Shown: positions 8,759-16,945, counted from the first letter of the stretch. The stretch is DNA of 29,913 nt from Candidatus Uhrbacteria bacterium RIFOXYB2_FULL_45_11 (GCA_001791715.1 MGFD01000050.1:1-29913), one strand, 5' to 3'. Notes: generated from the sequence alone by a model not told the origin. A program made the numbers and translations.

Positions 8759-10018
8759 ATGTCCGAAGAAGTATTCACTGGTCTTGATATCGGCTCTTGT
8801 GCTGTTCGTGTTGCGGTCGGAAAATTGGTTCCATCCGCAGACGGAAAGGAACAAATCCATATCGTAGGCGCGGTGGAAGTTCCATCATCCGGTATCAATA
8901 AAGGCACCGTCACCAATTTGGAAGACGCGGTGTCTTCTGTTTCGCGTGCGCTTGAACAAGCGGAACGCATCACAGGACTTCCGTTGAACAAAGCTTGGGT
9001 AGGGATTAGTGGAAGCCATATCATCTCACAAGAGTCTCGTGGAGTGATTGGGGTCGGGAGATCAGACGGTGAAATTCGTGAAGAAGACGTCGAGCGTTCC
9101 ATTGAAGCGGCTCGAACAGTCGCAACGCCTACCAATTATGAAATCATTCACGTGATTCCAAAAAGTTTTATTGTGGATGGTCAGCGGGGAATTAAAGATC
9201 CTGTTGGAATGAACGGAATTCGTCTTGAAGTCGACGCTCTCATCATTCAAGGGCTCGGCTCGCAAATTAAAAACATGACAAAGGCGGTTTACAGAACCGG
9301 ATTAGATATCGAGGATCTCGTCTTCTCGATTCTCGCAACGGCAGAAGCGGTCATCTCAGAACGCCAAAAAGAACTCGGGGTGTGTGTGGTAAACATTGGT
9401 GCCTCAACGACGAGTTTGGTCGTGTTCGAAGAGGGAGATATTCTTCATACAGCTGTTTTGCCGATCGGATCGGATCACATCACATCAGACATTGCGATTG
9501 GGCTTAGAACTTCCATTGATGTTGCGGAACAAATGAAACTCCGGCACGCAACATGTCTTCCTGAGGAAGTTGGAAAAAAAGACGACATCAATCTTGCAGA
9601 ACTTGGCGCACCTGAGGAAGAATGGGTTGGACGAAGATTTGTTGCAGACATTACGGAGGCACGTGTGTCTGAAATTTTTGAACTCGTTGATCGTGAACTC
9701 CAAAAAATTGATCGTTCCGGAATGCTTCCTGCCGGAGTTGTGCTCACAGGATCTGGCGCAAAACTTGTTGGAATGTTAGAAGCAGGGAAGGCGACACTCA
9801 GATTGCCAATCTCACTTGGAACGCCTATTGGTGTCTCATCCGTCATTGATCGCATTAATGACCCAGGAATGAGCACAGCCATCGGGCTTGTCCTTTGGGG
9901 TAAACACATGAGAGGCACAACCAACACAAAAGGTCTTGGACAAATCATGACCAAGCTTGGGGGACTAGAAAAAGTCGGAAGTGGATTCATGAAAATGTTG
10001 AAACAGTTGAAACCGTAG
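8759..10018 (+). CDS. ftsA: Cell division protein FtsA
   Basis: 419 residues of actin-like ATPase fold. The phosphate-1 motif is GLDIGSCAVRVAVG at residues 8-21, the SHS2/1C insert (WVGISGSHI) follows, then the phosphate-2 block (VVNIGASTTSLVVFEEG) and the adenosine motif (GVVLTGSGAKLVGM). The C-terminus ends in the amphipathic membrane-binding helix typical of FtsA (GSGFMKMLKQL). FtsA ties FtsZ filaments to the membrane and recruits divisome proteins. It has its own promoter (8602-8631) and a terminator between it and ftsZ, so the pair is not a single simple operon. Confidence 0.96.
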   Translation: MSEEVFTGLDIGSCAVRVAVGKLVPSADGKEQIHIVGAVEVPSSGINKGTVTNLEDAVSSVSRALEQAERITGLPLNKAWVGISGSHIISQESRGVIGVGRSDGEIREEDVERSIEAARTVATPTNYEIIHVIPKSFIVDGQRGIKDPVGMNGIRLEVDALIIQGLGSQIKNMTKAVYRTGLDIEDLVFSILATAEAVISERQKELGVCVVNIGASTTSLVVFEEGDILHTAVLPIGSDHITSDIAIGLRTSIDVAEQMKLRHATCLPEEVGKKDDINLAELGAPEEEWVGRRFVADITEARVSEIFELVDRELQKIDRSGMLPAGVVLTGSGAKLVGMLEAGKATLRLPISLGTPIGVSSVIDRINDPGMSTAIGLVLWGKHMRGTTNTKGLGQIMTKLGGLEKVGSGFMKMLKQLKP

Positions 10019-10053
10019 GGGACAAAAGAGGTGTTCACGTGAAATTTACAATA

Positions 10054-10083
10054 AAACGTAGTCGATTGACTGCGTTTTTTTTC
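10054..10083 (+). terminator. Rho-independent terminator of ftsA
   Basis: The stem AAACGTAGTC/GACTGCGTTT (one G-U pair) with loop GATT is followed by a run of eight T. Confidence 0.85.
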
Positions 10084-10127
10084 TTCTTTTGGCCGTATTT
10101 TTTATCCCCAGACGTTTTGTTTTTTTC

Positions 10128-10155
10128 TTGACTTCCCCTTTGACGATGTTACAGT
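10128..10155 (+). promoter_or_regulatory. Putative promoter of ftsZ
   Basis: TTGACT (10128-10133), a 16-nt spacer, and TACAGT (10150-10155). An overlapping alternative is TTGACG (10140) with TACAAT (10161) at a short 15-nt spacer. The leader to the ATG at 10247 is about 80 nt and AT-rich, with no SD. Confidence 0.5.
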
Positions 10156-10246
10156 GTTGTTACAATTTTTGTGCATATACAAGGATATTTTGAACAACAA
10201 TAGTGTTCATCTTTGCACAAAACTTATTCGATTGAATACGAATTTT

Positions 10247-11590
10247 ATGGCACAGGTAAAACCAGACATAGAAACGTTCGCAAAAATTAAAGTTGTTGGA
10301 ATTGGTGGGGGCGGAAGCGCAGCCATTAATCGCATGATCTCTGACAACATCAAAGGTGTTGAATTTATTGTTATCAATACAGACGTTCAAGCGCTGAATC
10401 AGAATCTTGCTGCAACAAAAATCGCGATTGGAAAAACCATTACACGCGGACTCGGTGCCGGAATGAATCCAGAAGTTGGTGCGCGTGCAGCAGAAGAAAC
10501 ACAAAATGAAATTCGTGAAGCGCTCATGGGTTCTGACATGGTATTTCTTACTTGCGGACTCGGAGGTGGAACCGGAACGGGTGCAATCCCAGAAGTGGCA
10601 AAACTTGCTAAGGACATTGGTGCACTCACCGTTGCTGTCGTCACAAAGCCGTTTACATTCGAGGGCGCACAACGCCGTCGTATTGCGGATGAGGGTTTTG
10701 AGAAAGTCATGAAGTATGTGGATGCGATCATCACCATCCCAAACGATCGTGTTCTCCAAATCATCGATAAAAAGACCTCACTCATGGATGCGTTTAAGGT
10801 TGTGGATGATGTCCTTCGCCAAGGTGTGCAAGGGATCGCGGAACTTATTACCGTTCCGGGTCTCATTAACGTTGACTATGCAGACGTAAAGGCGATCATG
10901 GAATCTTCCGGATCTGCGCTCATGGGAATTGGTCGCGCGAGCGGTGAGAACCGTGCGGTAGAAGCAGCCAAGCAAGCCATTGCAAGTCCATTGCTCGAGT
11001 TGTCGATTGATGGCGCACGTGGAATCTTGTTTACCATTACAGGCGGAAGCGACCTTGGAATGCATGAGGTTGCAGAAGCGGCAAAAATCATTACAAGTTC
11101 TGCAGATGAAGACGCAAAAGTTATCTTTGGAGCAAACATTGATGATTCTCTTGGTGACGAAATCCGCATTGCAGTTGTGGCTACGGGATTTGATTCACGT
11201 GAGCGCCGCACAACGTCTCCTGGTGTTGTAGAAGTTCAAGCACAGGGAACATGGGCACCAAATACCTTCTTGCGTGTGCGAGAAGAAGAAAGTTTGCAGC
11301 GCCCAGCCCCAAGACCAAAAGTAAATTTTCAACCTGCACCAAAACCACAAATGGAAGTTCGTCCTCCGCAAATGGAAATGCGCAGAGAAACATATAGCCA
11401 GCCAGCTCCGGTCATGATGTCGCCACAGCCTGTTGCAGCACCGGCACCTCAACCCTTAATGCAACAACAGCAACAACAAGAGGTCCCAATGCGTGTTGCA
11501 CCAAGACCAGCGCCCGTAATGCAATCTCCACAACAAGCGCAAGAAGACGAAATTGAAATCCCAGCGTTTATTCGGAAGAAAATGATTTAA
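10247..11590 (+). CDS. ftsZ: Cell division GTPase FtsZ
   Basis: 447 residues from the ATG at 10247. An in-frame extension to 10154 exists but reads into the AT-rich leader, and the FtsZ fold begins with IKVVGIGGGG at residue 14. The tubulin signature GGGTGTG sits at 106-112. A Pro/Gln-rich linker of about 120 residues follows, ending in the conserved C-terminal peptide that docks FtsA (DEIEIPAFIRKK). FtsZ polymerises with GTP to form the division ring. The gene sits between its own promoter and a terminator. No SD precedes the start. Confidence 0.97.
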   Translation: MAQVKPDIETFAKIKVVGIGGGGSAAINRMISDNIKGVEFIVINTDVQALNQNLAATKIAIGKTITRGLGAGMNPEVGARAAEETQNEIREALMGSDMVFLTCGLGGGTGTGAIPEVAKLAKDIGALTVAVVTKPFTFEGAQRRRIADEGFEKVMKYVDAIITIPNDRVLQIIDKKTSLMDAFKVVDDVLRQGVQGIAELITVPGLINVDYADVKAIMESSGSALMGIGRASGENRAVEAAKQAIASPLLELSIDGARGILFTITGGSDLGMHEVAEAAKIITSSADEDAKVIFGANIDDSLGDEIRIAVVATGFDSRERRTTSPGVVEVQAQGTWAPNTFLRVREEESLQRPAPRPKVNFQPAPKPQMEVRPPQMEMRRETYSQPAPVMMSPQPVAAPAPQPLMQQQQQQEVPMRVAPRPAPVMQSPQQAQEDEIEIPAFIRKKMI

Positions 11591-11594
11591 GAAA

Positions 11595-11639
11595 AAGGCT
11601 GGAGAGGCGAGAGATGCTTGAGAGGCTTGAAAGGCCGAA
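11595..11639 (+). repeat. 9-nt-unit array, five units (left arm, after ftsZ)
   Basis: Exactly 45 nt, five 9-nt units: first AAGGCTGGA, last AAGGCCGAA, middle units of GAGGCTTGA type. It pairs with the inverted array at 11718-11771. Confidence 0.9.
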
Positions 11640-11650
11640 GATAAACACAA

Positions 11651-11672
11651 GACGGGATAAGTCCCGTTTTTT
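11651..11672 (+). terminator. Rho-independent terminator of ftsZ
   Basis: The stem ACGGGA/TCCCGT with loop TAAG is followed by T6. It lies in the loop between the inverted 9-nt arrays. Confidence 0.8.
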
Positions 11673-11687
11673 GTTTTCGCCTTTATT

Positions 11688-11696
11688 TGCTATGAT
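11688..11696 (+). promoter_or_regulatory. Extended -10 promoter for nrdR-htrA
   Basis: TGC-TATGAT (TGn plus a -10 box) lies after the ftsZ terminator; no good -35 is seen. Transcription would begin near 11703, so the leader holds the right-hand array. Confidence 0.5.
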
Positions 11697-11717
11697 GCTC
11701 TGCATAAAAGGTTATTT

Positions 11718-11771
11718 TTCGGCCTCTCAAGCCTCTCAAGCCTCTCTAGCCTCTCCAGCCTCTCAAGCCTT
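11718..11771 (-). repeat. 9-nt-unit array, six units (right arm, before nrdR)
   Basis: On the minus strand it reads six 9-nt units from AAGGCTTGA to GAGGCCGAA; on the plus strand it reads as CCTCTCAAG-type pyrimidine repeats. It is the inverted partner of 11595-11639. It ends 7 nt before the nrdR ATG (spacer CCCCCCT). Confidence 0.9.
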
Positions 11772-11778
11772 CCCCCCT

Positions 11779-12288
11779 ATGTACTGTCCCGTCTGTAATC
11801 ACAAAGATTCAAAAGTTGTTGATTCGCGCATGTCTACGGACGGGGCGAGTGTTCGACGTCGTCGCGAATGTGAGAAGTGTGGGTTTCGTTTTTCCACGCT
11901 CGAGGAACTCGAGTTGCTTGATCTTACGGTCGTAAAGCGCGATGGTCGCCGAGAAACCTATTCGCGTGAGAAAATGGTTCGCGGTCTTGAGCGGGCACTC
12001 CAAAAACGTCCGTACACAGATCAATCATTTCAAAGTTTGGTGCACAAGATCGAACGCAATATTCAAAAAAAGACCCACGGACAAATAACAACGGCCGAGC
12101 TTGGAGATATTGTCATGAATCAATTGAAAACATTTGATAAAGTCGCGTACATTCGTTTTGCTTCTGTGTATAGATCCTTTGAAGATGTCAAAACATTTGA
12201 GCGCGAATTAAATAAATTGATCGGAACAAAATCGCACAACATAAGCCCTGCGCGAAAAACATCTCCTAAGAAAAAACCTGTTTTATGA
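11779..12288 (+). CDS. nrdR: Transcriptional repressor NrdR
   Basis: 169 residues from the ATG at 11779. An upstream in-frame extension would translate the repeat array and is not likely. The N-terminal zinc ribbon is complete (CPVC at 3-6 and CEKC at about 31-34, with RRRREC before it), followed by the ATP-cone (residues about 49-139, VVKRDGRRETYSREKM). NrdR senses ATP/dATP and represses ribonucleotide reductase genes. No nrd gene is visible in the window. The stop overlaps the start of htrA by 4 nt (ATGA). There is no SD; the bases before the ATG are CCCCCCT. Confidence 0.95.
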   Translation: MYCPVCNHKDSKVVDSRMSTDGASVRRRRECEKCGFRFSTLEELELLDLTVVKRDGRRETYSREKMVRGLERALQKRPYTDQSFQSLVHKIERNIQKKTHGQITTAELGDIVMNQLKTFDKVAYIRFASVYRSFEDVKTFERELNKLIGTKSHNISPARKTSPKKKPVL

Positions 12289-13478
12289 ACACACCTCGTC
12301 TTATTTCACTTTGTGTGCTCTTAAGCCTGTTCTTTGGAGGAGTGGGTGCCTGGATTGTTGGAAGTGTCTACCCGAATGTCATGGCGCAATATAAAGTTGG
12401 AACAAACGTGGATCCAAAAAACGCAAGCACTATCGTGAATTTAATCGAAGAAGAAAGCGCGACCATTCATGTTGTGAATGAAGTGACGCCTGCTGTTGTG
12501 AGTGTGGTCGCTCGCAAATCTCGCGCGGATGTTGTTAAAACGTTTCGTCAGCAATCGTTTGATGCTCCTGCGTTTTTCTTTGATGAAACGCTGACAGATG
12601 AAGAAGCATCAAAAATGGTTGATGTGTCGAGTGGAACAGGATTTTTTGTGACGCGCGATGGATTGATTTTAACAAATCGTCACGTGATCGATACTCCGGG
12701 AGCTGTATTTTTTATTATCACAAATGAAGGAAAAGAATTTCCCGCAACACTTGTCGATACAGATACCGTTCTTGATATCGCACTCTTGCGCGTAGAAGGA
12801 ACAGAATTTCGAGCGGTTACGCTTGCGGATTCAGATACTATTCGCATTGGACAAACCGTGATTGCGATCGGAAATACGCTTTCAGAGTTTCGTAACACGG
12901 TCACAAAAGGAGTTGTTTCTGGAATGAATCGTCGTGTAACAGCCGGATTTAATTTGGGTGGTTCTGAGGTGATCGAAAAAGCAATCCAAACAGATGCGGC
13001 AATCAATCCCGGAAATTCAGGTGGACCACTCATCAATTTGCTCGGAGAAGTGATTGGGATTAATACGGCCGTGAGTATTGATGGGCAGGCCGTTGGATTC
13101 GCGATTCCTATCAATCAAGTGAAACGAGCGATTGAAGACGTAAAAACGCTCGGACACATCGCTCGTCCATGGATTGGGGTCCGATATGTGTTTATGACAG
13201 GGGAGACCGCAACGCCTCCGTTTGTCTTTGGGGCAAAATTAACAAGTGGAAAGAGCCTGTCAGAAACAGCGGTCATTAAAGATGGTCCTGCAGATGTGGC
13301 GGGATTAAAAGAAAACGATATTTTGATTGCCGTTGATGGTGTAGAATTCGAGCAAGGAAAAGCACTTGCAGAACTCGTTTCACTTCATCGTTCCGGTGAT
13401 AAAATTCAAGTTCGATATATCCGCGATGGAAAAATTGCGGAAACAACGGTCGTACTCGGAGAGGCAAAAAAGGATTAA
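12285..13478 (+). CDS. HtrA/DegP-like serine protease with PDZ domain
   Basis: 397 residues. An N-terminal membrane anchor (residues about 6-28) precedes a trypsin-like S1C protease domain with the whole triad: His133 (TNRHVID), Asp164 (TVLDIALLRV), Ser245 (NPGNSGGPL). One C-terminal PDZ domain follows (about 285-390, IKDGPADVAGLKENDILIAV). Such proteases degrade or refold damaged exported proteins at the membrane surface. It is translationally coupled to nrdR. A second HtrA-type gene at 26463 lacks all three catalytic residues, so this is the only active copy seen here. Confidence 0.93.
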   Translation: MNTPRLISLCVLLSLFFGGVGAWIVGSVYPNVMAQYKVGTNVDPKNASTIVNLIEEESATIHVVNEVTPAVVSVVARKSRADVVKTFRQQSFDAPAFFFDETLTDEEASKMVDVSSGTGFFVTRDGLILTNRHVIDTPGAVFFIITNEGKEFPATLVDTDTVLDIALLRVEGTEFRAVTLADSDTIRIGQTVIAIGNTLSEFRNTVTKGVVSGMNRRVTAGFNLGGSEVIEKAIQTDAAINPGNSGGPLINLLGEVIGINTAVSIDGQAVGFAIPINQVKRAIEDVKTLGHIARPWIGVRYVFMTGETATPPFVFGAKLTSGKSLSETAVIKDGPADVAGLKENDILIAVDGVEFEQGKALAELVSLHRSGDKIQVRYIRDGKIAETTVVLGEAKKD

Positions 13479-13504
13479 TTTTTTCCACCCCACGCACTTC
13501 ATTT

Positions 13505-14902
13505 ATGAAACGCACAAAAATTGTTTGCACCATCGGTCCCGCTTCAAATAAAGAATCCATGCTCACGTCCATGATGAAAGCCGGAATGGATGTTGCGCGC
13601 TTAAACTTTTCACACGGAACGCATGCGGGGCACGCAAAACTTTTGCGTCTCGTGCGTAAGACTGCAAAGAAATTAAATAAGCCTGTTGCCATTATTGGAG
13701 ATCTTCAAGGCCCAAAGATCCGATTGGGTGTTTTGCCGGATGCGGGTGTTTCTATTCCAACGGGCTCATCTGTGGTTTTTTCAACAGCAAGTACTTCTTA
13801 TAAAGACGGAATCATTCCAGTGACATATGCGAACCTACACAAGGACGTAAAAGCCGGACACCGTCTTTTGATTGACGACGGTTTGCTCGAAGCAGAGGTA
13901 ACAAGCGTGGTCGGAAAATCTATTCATGCAAAAATGAAAAATGGAGGAATGGTGACATCGCACAAAGGGATGAACTTTCCAGATTCTGTGCTCAAGGTTT
14001 CGTCTTTGACAGACAAAGACCGAGAAGACGTAAAATTCGGTGTTCAACAAGAAGTAGATTGGATGGCGCTTTCTTTTGTCACGTCTGCTGCGGATGTAAA
14101 GTTGCTTCGAAAATTAATTAAGGCAGCGGCAAAACCCGGACAAATCCTTCCGCGCATCATTGTGAAGATTGAAAAGCATGAAGCGATTGAACACTTTGAT
14201 GAAATCATGCATGCGACCGATGCCGTCATGGTTGCGCGCGGAGATTTGGGAGTCGAAATCCCCGCAGAAGAAGTTCCGATCCGCCAAAAAGAAATGATCG
14301 AAAAATGTCGCGAAGCAGGGAAGCCCGTTGTGGTTGCAACACAGATGCTTGATTCCATGATCCGTAATCCGCGCCCAACGCGTGCGGAAGTGTCAGATGT
14401 TGCAAACGCGGTGTTTGATCACACGGATGGCGTAATGTTGTCCGGAGAATCTGCGTCCGGAAAATATCCGCTTGCAGCCGTAAAGATGATGTCACAAATC
14501 GTACAAGAATCAGAGGGATCAAAGTTCGATAATGTTCCGTTGGCGGTTGACGCTCCTGTTGATCAGCCTGCGTCTGTAGCGCATGCGATTAAATTGCTCG
14601 CCATGCAAGGTTCTGTGGATGGTGTGATCGCTTCACAAGAGCTTGCCCCATGGTCTGAAACTGTTTTGCGGTCTCATCCAGAAATTTCGTTGTTTCTTGC
14701 CGTGCCAAATAAACAACTGGAACAGCAAACAGCGTTGCGATGGGGGATCATGCCGTTTGTCTTAAAAAACGCAAATGAAAAAACATTCGTGAAACGCGCA
14801 CTTCAAGAGCTCAAAAAGAAGAAATGGATTAAAAAGGGGATGAAGCTTGCGGTTATTATGGGAGGATCACACGGAGAAGGATTTGACCATGTGATTGTTT
14901 AA
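13505..14902 (+). CDS. pyk: Pyruvate kinase
   Basis: 465 residues, normal for the family. It begins with the canonical KRTKIVCTIGPAS, followed by the substrate/K+ region MDVARLNFSHG and the signature with the catalytic lysine (IIVKIEKHEAIEHFDEI) and MVARGDLGVEIP. The C-terminal allosteric-type domain is present (about 350-465). It converts PEP and ADP to pyruvate and ATP in glycolysis. It starts 26 nt after htrA with no SD, and ends at a strong terminator. Confidence 0.96.
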   Translation: MKRTKIVCTIGPASNKESMLTSMMKAGMDVARLNFSHGTHAGHAKLLRLVRKTAKKLNKPVAIIGDLQGPKIRLGVLPDAGVSIPTGSSVVFSTASTSYKDGIIPVTYANLHKDVKAGHRLLIDDGLLEAEVTSVVGKSIHAKMKNGGMVTSHKGMNFPDSVLKVSSLTDKDREDVKFGVQQEVDWMALSFVTSAADVKLLRKLIKAAAKPGQILPRIIVKIEKHEAIEHFDEIMHATDAVMVARGDLGVEIPAEEVPIRQKEMIEKCREAGKPVVVATQMLDSMIRNPRPTRAEVSDVANAVFDHTDGVMLSGESASGKYPLAAVKMMSQIVQESEGSKFDNVPLAVDAPVDQPASVAHAIKLLAMQGSVDGVIASQELAPWSETVLRSHPEISLFLAVPNKQLEQQTALRWGIMPFVLKNANEKTFVKRALQELKKKKWIKKGMKLAVIMGGSHGEGFDHVIV

Positions 14903-14909
14903 CGGTAAG

Positions 14910-14944
14910 ACAGAAGGGTGGCTTTTGCCCCCTTCTGTTTTTTT
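14910..14944 (+). terminator. Rho-independent terminator of pyk
   Basis: The stem ACAGAAGGG/CCCTTCTGT, extended by GGC/GCC, with loop TTTT, then T7. The last T run is 1 nt before the SD of the next gene. Confidence 0.85.
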
Positions 14945-14954
14945 GGAGGCGATC

Positions 14955-15194
14955 ATGCAACGAATCGTTTTGCTCGCATGTCTTGGACTAAGCGCGTGCT
15001 CTGTAACTGTTATTCAAACGCGACACCAAACAGTCGTTTGCCATAAAGGAAAAGAGGTTGCGTTAAATGCGCCCATTGATCCAACATACCAACTCGTTTA
15101 TACGGGTACGCAGTATGAATTGCGCTTGATGGGTTCCTCACGCCGCGTTGCTGTTTTTGACAAGTGTCAAATCGAGATTCTCTCAAGTCCTTAA
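14955..15194 (+). CDS. Small lipoprotein, unknown function
   Basis: 79 residues from the ATG at 14955, chosen because GGAGG (14945-14949) lies 5 nt upstream. A longer in-frame start at 14895 would overlap pyk and its terminator. A signal peptide ends in a lipobox (LLACLGLSAC), so the mature protein should be a diacylglyceryl-anchored surface protein. The mature part has two further cysteines (VVCHKGKE and VFDKCQIE) that could form a disulfide. I do not recognise a family. It opens a small SD-led cluster with the two downstream genes. Confidence 0.7.
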   Translation: MQRIVLLACLGLSACSVTVIQTRHQTVVCHKGKEVALNAPIDPTYQLVYTGTQYELRLMGSSRRVAVFDKCQIEILSSP

Positions 15195-15210
15195 TGAGGG
15201 TTTTTCTTTC

Positions 15211-15354
15211 ATGTCACGTGATCGAGTGTTATGGATTGACAAATATCCAAAACAAGATTATGTTTACGTGTCTTCAAAAAGAAGATGTCGTAGCAAACTT
15301 TGTGAAGTGGAGGTAAATGCATGCGTGTCCATTCTGTATTGTTCTTTTTTGTAA
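15211..15354 (+). CDS. Possible 47-residue Cys-rich protein
   Basis: The ATG at 15211 has GAGGG 10 nt upstream and the frame runs 47 codons, overlapping the next start by 34 nt. The product is basic with four cysteines (RRCRSKLCEVEVNAC...YC) and no signal peptide. The location, between two SD-led lipoprotein genes in the same direction, suggests a real small gene. The length and overlap leave chance possible. Confidence 0.35.
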   Translation: MSRDRVLWIDKYPKQDYVYVSSKRRCRSKLCEVEVNACVSILYCSFL

Positions 15355-15890
15355 GTGCGTTTATCGGGTGTCGACGTCCAGAATACCCATCGATTGCTGC
15401 TCCACCAAGTACGTTTGAAAATCCAAAACCCGCTCCGCCACAAGAACCGCCACCACCGCAAACTGTCAAAAGCAAACCCACATGGGTGACGCGTTCATTC
15501 AAAGATTGGTTACAGGTTTCCTGTACGCGTGACGCCACGCGTTGCGAACCGATGGGGCGTGTTACGGTGCTTGTGGAATTCACGCATAAAGGATGCAAAG
15601 AATTCAAACAACAGATCGATAATCAGGCAGGCCTCATTCAAGGATACGCACCAGAACATCAATTCTTCCTTGTCGTCGCTGCGTCTGATGCGCTCACGCG
15701 TAAGATTTTTGACGACGGTCGTGATTACATCTACCCGTGTCGGGTGTTTCTTTACGACGACACACTGAAAGCAGATAAAAAAATACCAAACGAAGATCAG
15801 CAGTTGGTTGAATTGTGTGTAGACGCAACGTCTGTATCTGACCATGAATGTCACAGCGAGCTCCTTGAGAAAAAATTATACGCCCCCTAA
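15321..15890 (+). CDS. Lipoprotein, unknown function
   Basis: 189 residues. GGAGG (15309-15313) lies 7 nt before the ATG. A short signal peptide ends in a lipobox (FVSAFIGC). A Pro-rich spacer (PAPPQEPPPPQ) leads to a soluble domain of about 125 residues with the strand pattern RVTVLVEFTHKGC, which recalls the first strand and Cys of a thioredoxin fold but has no CxxC; this is speculative. Several other cysteines (SCTRDATRC, PCRVF, LCVDA, ECHSE) suggest disulfides. It ends at a terminator whose stem begins within the stop codon. Confidence 0.75.
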   Translation: MRVHSVLFFFVSAFIGCRRPEYPSIAAPPSTFENPKPAPPQEPPPPQTVKSKPTWVTRSFKDWLQVSCTRDATRCEPMGRVTVLVEFTHKGCKEFKQQIDNQAGLIQGYAPEHQFFLVVAASDALTRKIFDDGRDYIYPCRVFLYDDTLKADKKIPNEDQQLVELCVDATSVSDHECHSELLEKKLYAP

Positions 15891-15915
15891 ACCGCTTCTC
15901 TTAAGCGGTTTTTTT
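15889..15915 (+). terminator. Terminator of the lipoprotein cluster
   Basis: The stem AACCGCTT/AAGCGGTT with a CTCT-type loop, then T7. It overlaps the stop codon. Confidence 0.85.
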
Positions 15916-15919
15916 AAAA

Positions 15920-15952
15920 CAAAAACTCCAAGGTGAACTTGGAGTTTTTTTT
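15920..15952. terminator. Bidirectional terminator between lipoprotein cluster and tRNA-Asp
   Basis: The perfect stem ACTCCAAG/CTTGGAGT with loop GTGAA has a T run on the plus-strand 3' side and A-rich sequence on the 5' side, so it works both for the plus-strand genes and for the minus-strand tRNA. Confidence 0.8.
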
Positions 15953-15967
15953 GAACAAATCTTTGGC

Positions 15968-16045
15968 TGGCGGACCGGACGGGATTCGAACCCGCGATCT
16001 TCTCCGTGACAGGGAGACGTGTTAACCGGGCTACACCACCAGTCC
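15968..16045 (-). tRNA. tRNA-Asp (anticodon GTC)
   Basis: The minus strand folds as a full cloverleaf: acceptor GGACTGG/CCGGTCC (one U-G pair), D-arm stem GTGT/ACAC, anticodon stem TCTCC/GGAGA with loop CTGTCAC (anticodon GTC, complement at 16008-16010), and T-loop TTCGAAT. The discriminator is G and the CCA end is encoded (15968-15970). Confidence 0.96.
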
Positions 16046-16078
16046 AACAGCCACAGATTTGTTCCGAAATGTGACGAA

Positions 16079-16107
16079 ATAATAGCATGAGGCCTGATCG
16101 AACGCAA
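16079..16107 (-). promoter_or_regulatory. Promoter of tRNA-Asp
   Basis: On the minus strand, TTGCGT (16102-16107), a 17-nt spacer, and TATTAT (16079-16084). The mature tRNA 5' end is 33 nt downstream. Confidence 0.6.
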
Positions 16108-16125
16108 GGGGTTCCTCTCCCCCTA

Positions 16126-16149
16126 AAACCCCAGGAATGCCTGGGGTTT
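16126..16149 (-). terminator. Terminator-like hairpin after the RluB-like gene
   Basis: A perfect 10-bp stem (AAACCCCAGG/CCTGGGGTTT) with loop AATG. It overlaps the stop codon of the minus-strand gene. The T run is short. Confidence 0.65.
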
Positions 16150-16936
16150 ATTTACCCGCTTGTCTATTGCGCGCGAGTTTCTTTTTCTTATTTTCTGTCC
16201 AAGGTTTTTGTTTTGCGTGTGTTTCTTGAACGGTAATCCCCGCAGCTTTTTTCAAATCCTCAATTTCTGACTCCATCAGGTTGCGCCAGTTGCCGATAGG
16301 GTATGTAGAGATCATTTTGAGGGTGAGAATGCGTGAACGCATGAGTGTTTCAACTTCATATCCAAGTTCTGAACAGATGCGACGAATCAAATCTTGTTTG
16401 GTTTCAGAAAGAATAATGGCAAATCGGTGCGGATCAAGCTGACGAACTTTTGCGGGTTTTGTCATGCCGTCTTTTAGAATGATTCCATTTTGAATTTTTG
16501 TGATATCTCCACGAGGCATGGGTTTGTTTACTTCAACAACATACTCTTGATCAAGCGCATATTTTGGCAATGCTAATCGTTTTGCAAAAAAAGAATCGTT
16601 CGTGAGAATAAGAAGACCTTCATCGCGCACACTCATTTCTCCAACAGGAAAAAACCCTTGTTTGAGATCGATCAAATCGTAAATGTTGTGTTCGGTTTTT
16701 TTGTTGAGGGAAATTCCAACCGGTTTGTTCATCATCATGTAAACACGACTCGTACTCTTTTGTCCGCGGTCGCGTCCGTTTACACGAACCGTGTCAGAAT
16801 CACCAACCTTGTCCCCGAGTTTTGCTGGGCGATTATTCAAAAAAACATTGCCTGAGGCAATTAATCGGTCTGCTTCACGTCGAGAGCAGTAATGTTGATC
16901 GGCGAGATATTTGTTGATGCGGACAGGTTCGGACAT
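16148..16936 (-). CDS. RluB/RsuA-family pseudouridine synthase-like protein lacking the catalytic Asp
   Basis: 262 residues from the ATG at 16936; the frame is open further upstream, but the S4 RNA-binding domain begins at once (RINKYLADQHYCSRREADRLI, written here as one domain at residues 6-26). The synthase fold follows, with MMNKPVGIS (68-76). In the family the active-site motif is GRLDxxSEGLLLLTND. Here it reads GEMSVRDEGLLILTND (99-114), so the catalytic Asp is replaced by Ser102. The C-terminus is a Lys-rich tail. It may be an inactive RNA-binding relative, or use a shifted residue (Asp105). A promoter 9 nt before the ATG suggests a leaderless mRNA. Confidence 0.85.
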   Translation of the reverse strand: MSEPVRINKYLADQHYCSRREADRLIASGNVFLNNRPAKLGDKVGDSDTVRVNGRDRGQKSTSRVYMMMNKPVGISLNKKTEHNIYDLIDLKQGFFPVGEMSVRDEGLLILTNDSFFAKRLALPKYALDQEYVVEVNKPMPRGDITKIQNGIILKDGMTKPAKVRQLDPHRFAIILSETKQDLIRRICSELGYEVETLMRSRILTLKMISTYPIGNWRNLMESEIEDLKKAAGITVQETHAKQKPWTENKKKKLARNRQAGK

Positions 16937-16945
16937 ATGTGAGTG

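Noticed and set aside
11614..11778. N-terminal extension of NrdR through the 9-nt arrays
   Set aside because: The extension would be low-complexity Ala-Ser-Gln repeat coded by the array and crosses the ftsZ terminator; NrdR starts with the zinc ribbon at 11779.
14895..14954. Longer start for the first small lipoprotein
   Set aside because: It would translate the pyk terminator and destroy the signal-peptide layout; the ATG at 14955 has a good SD.
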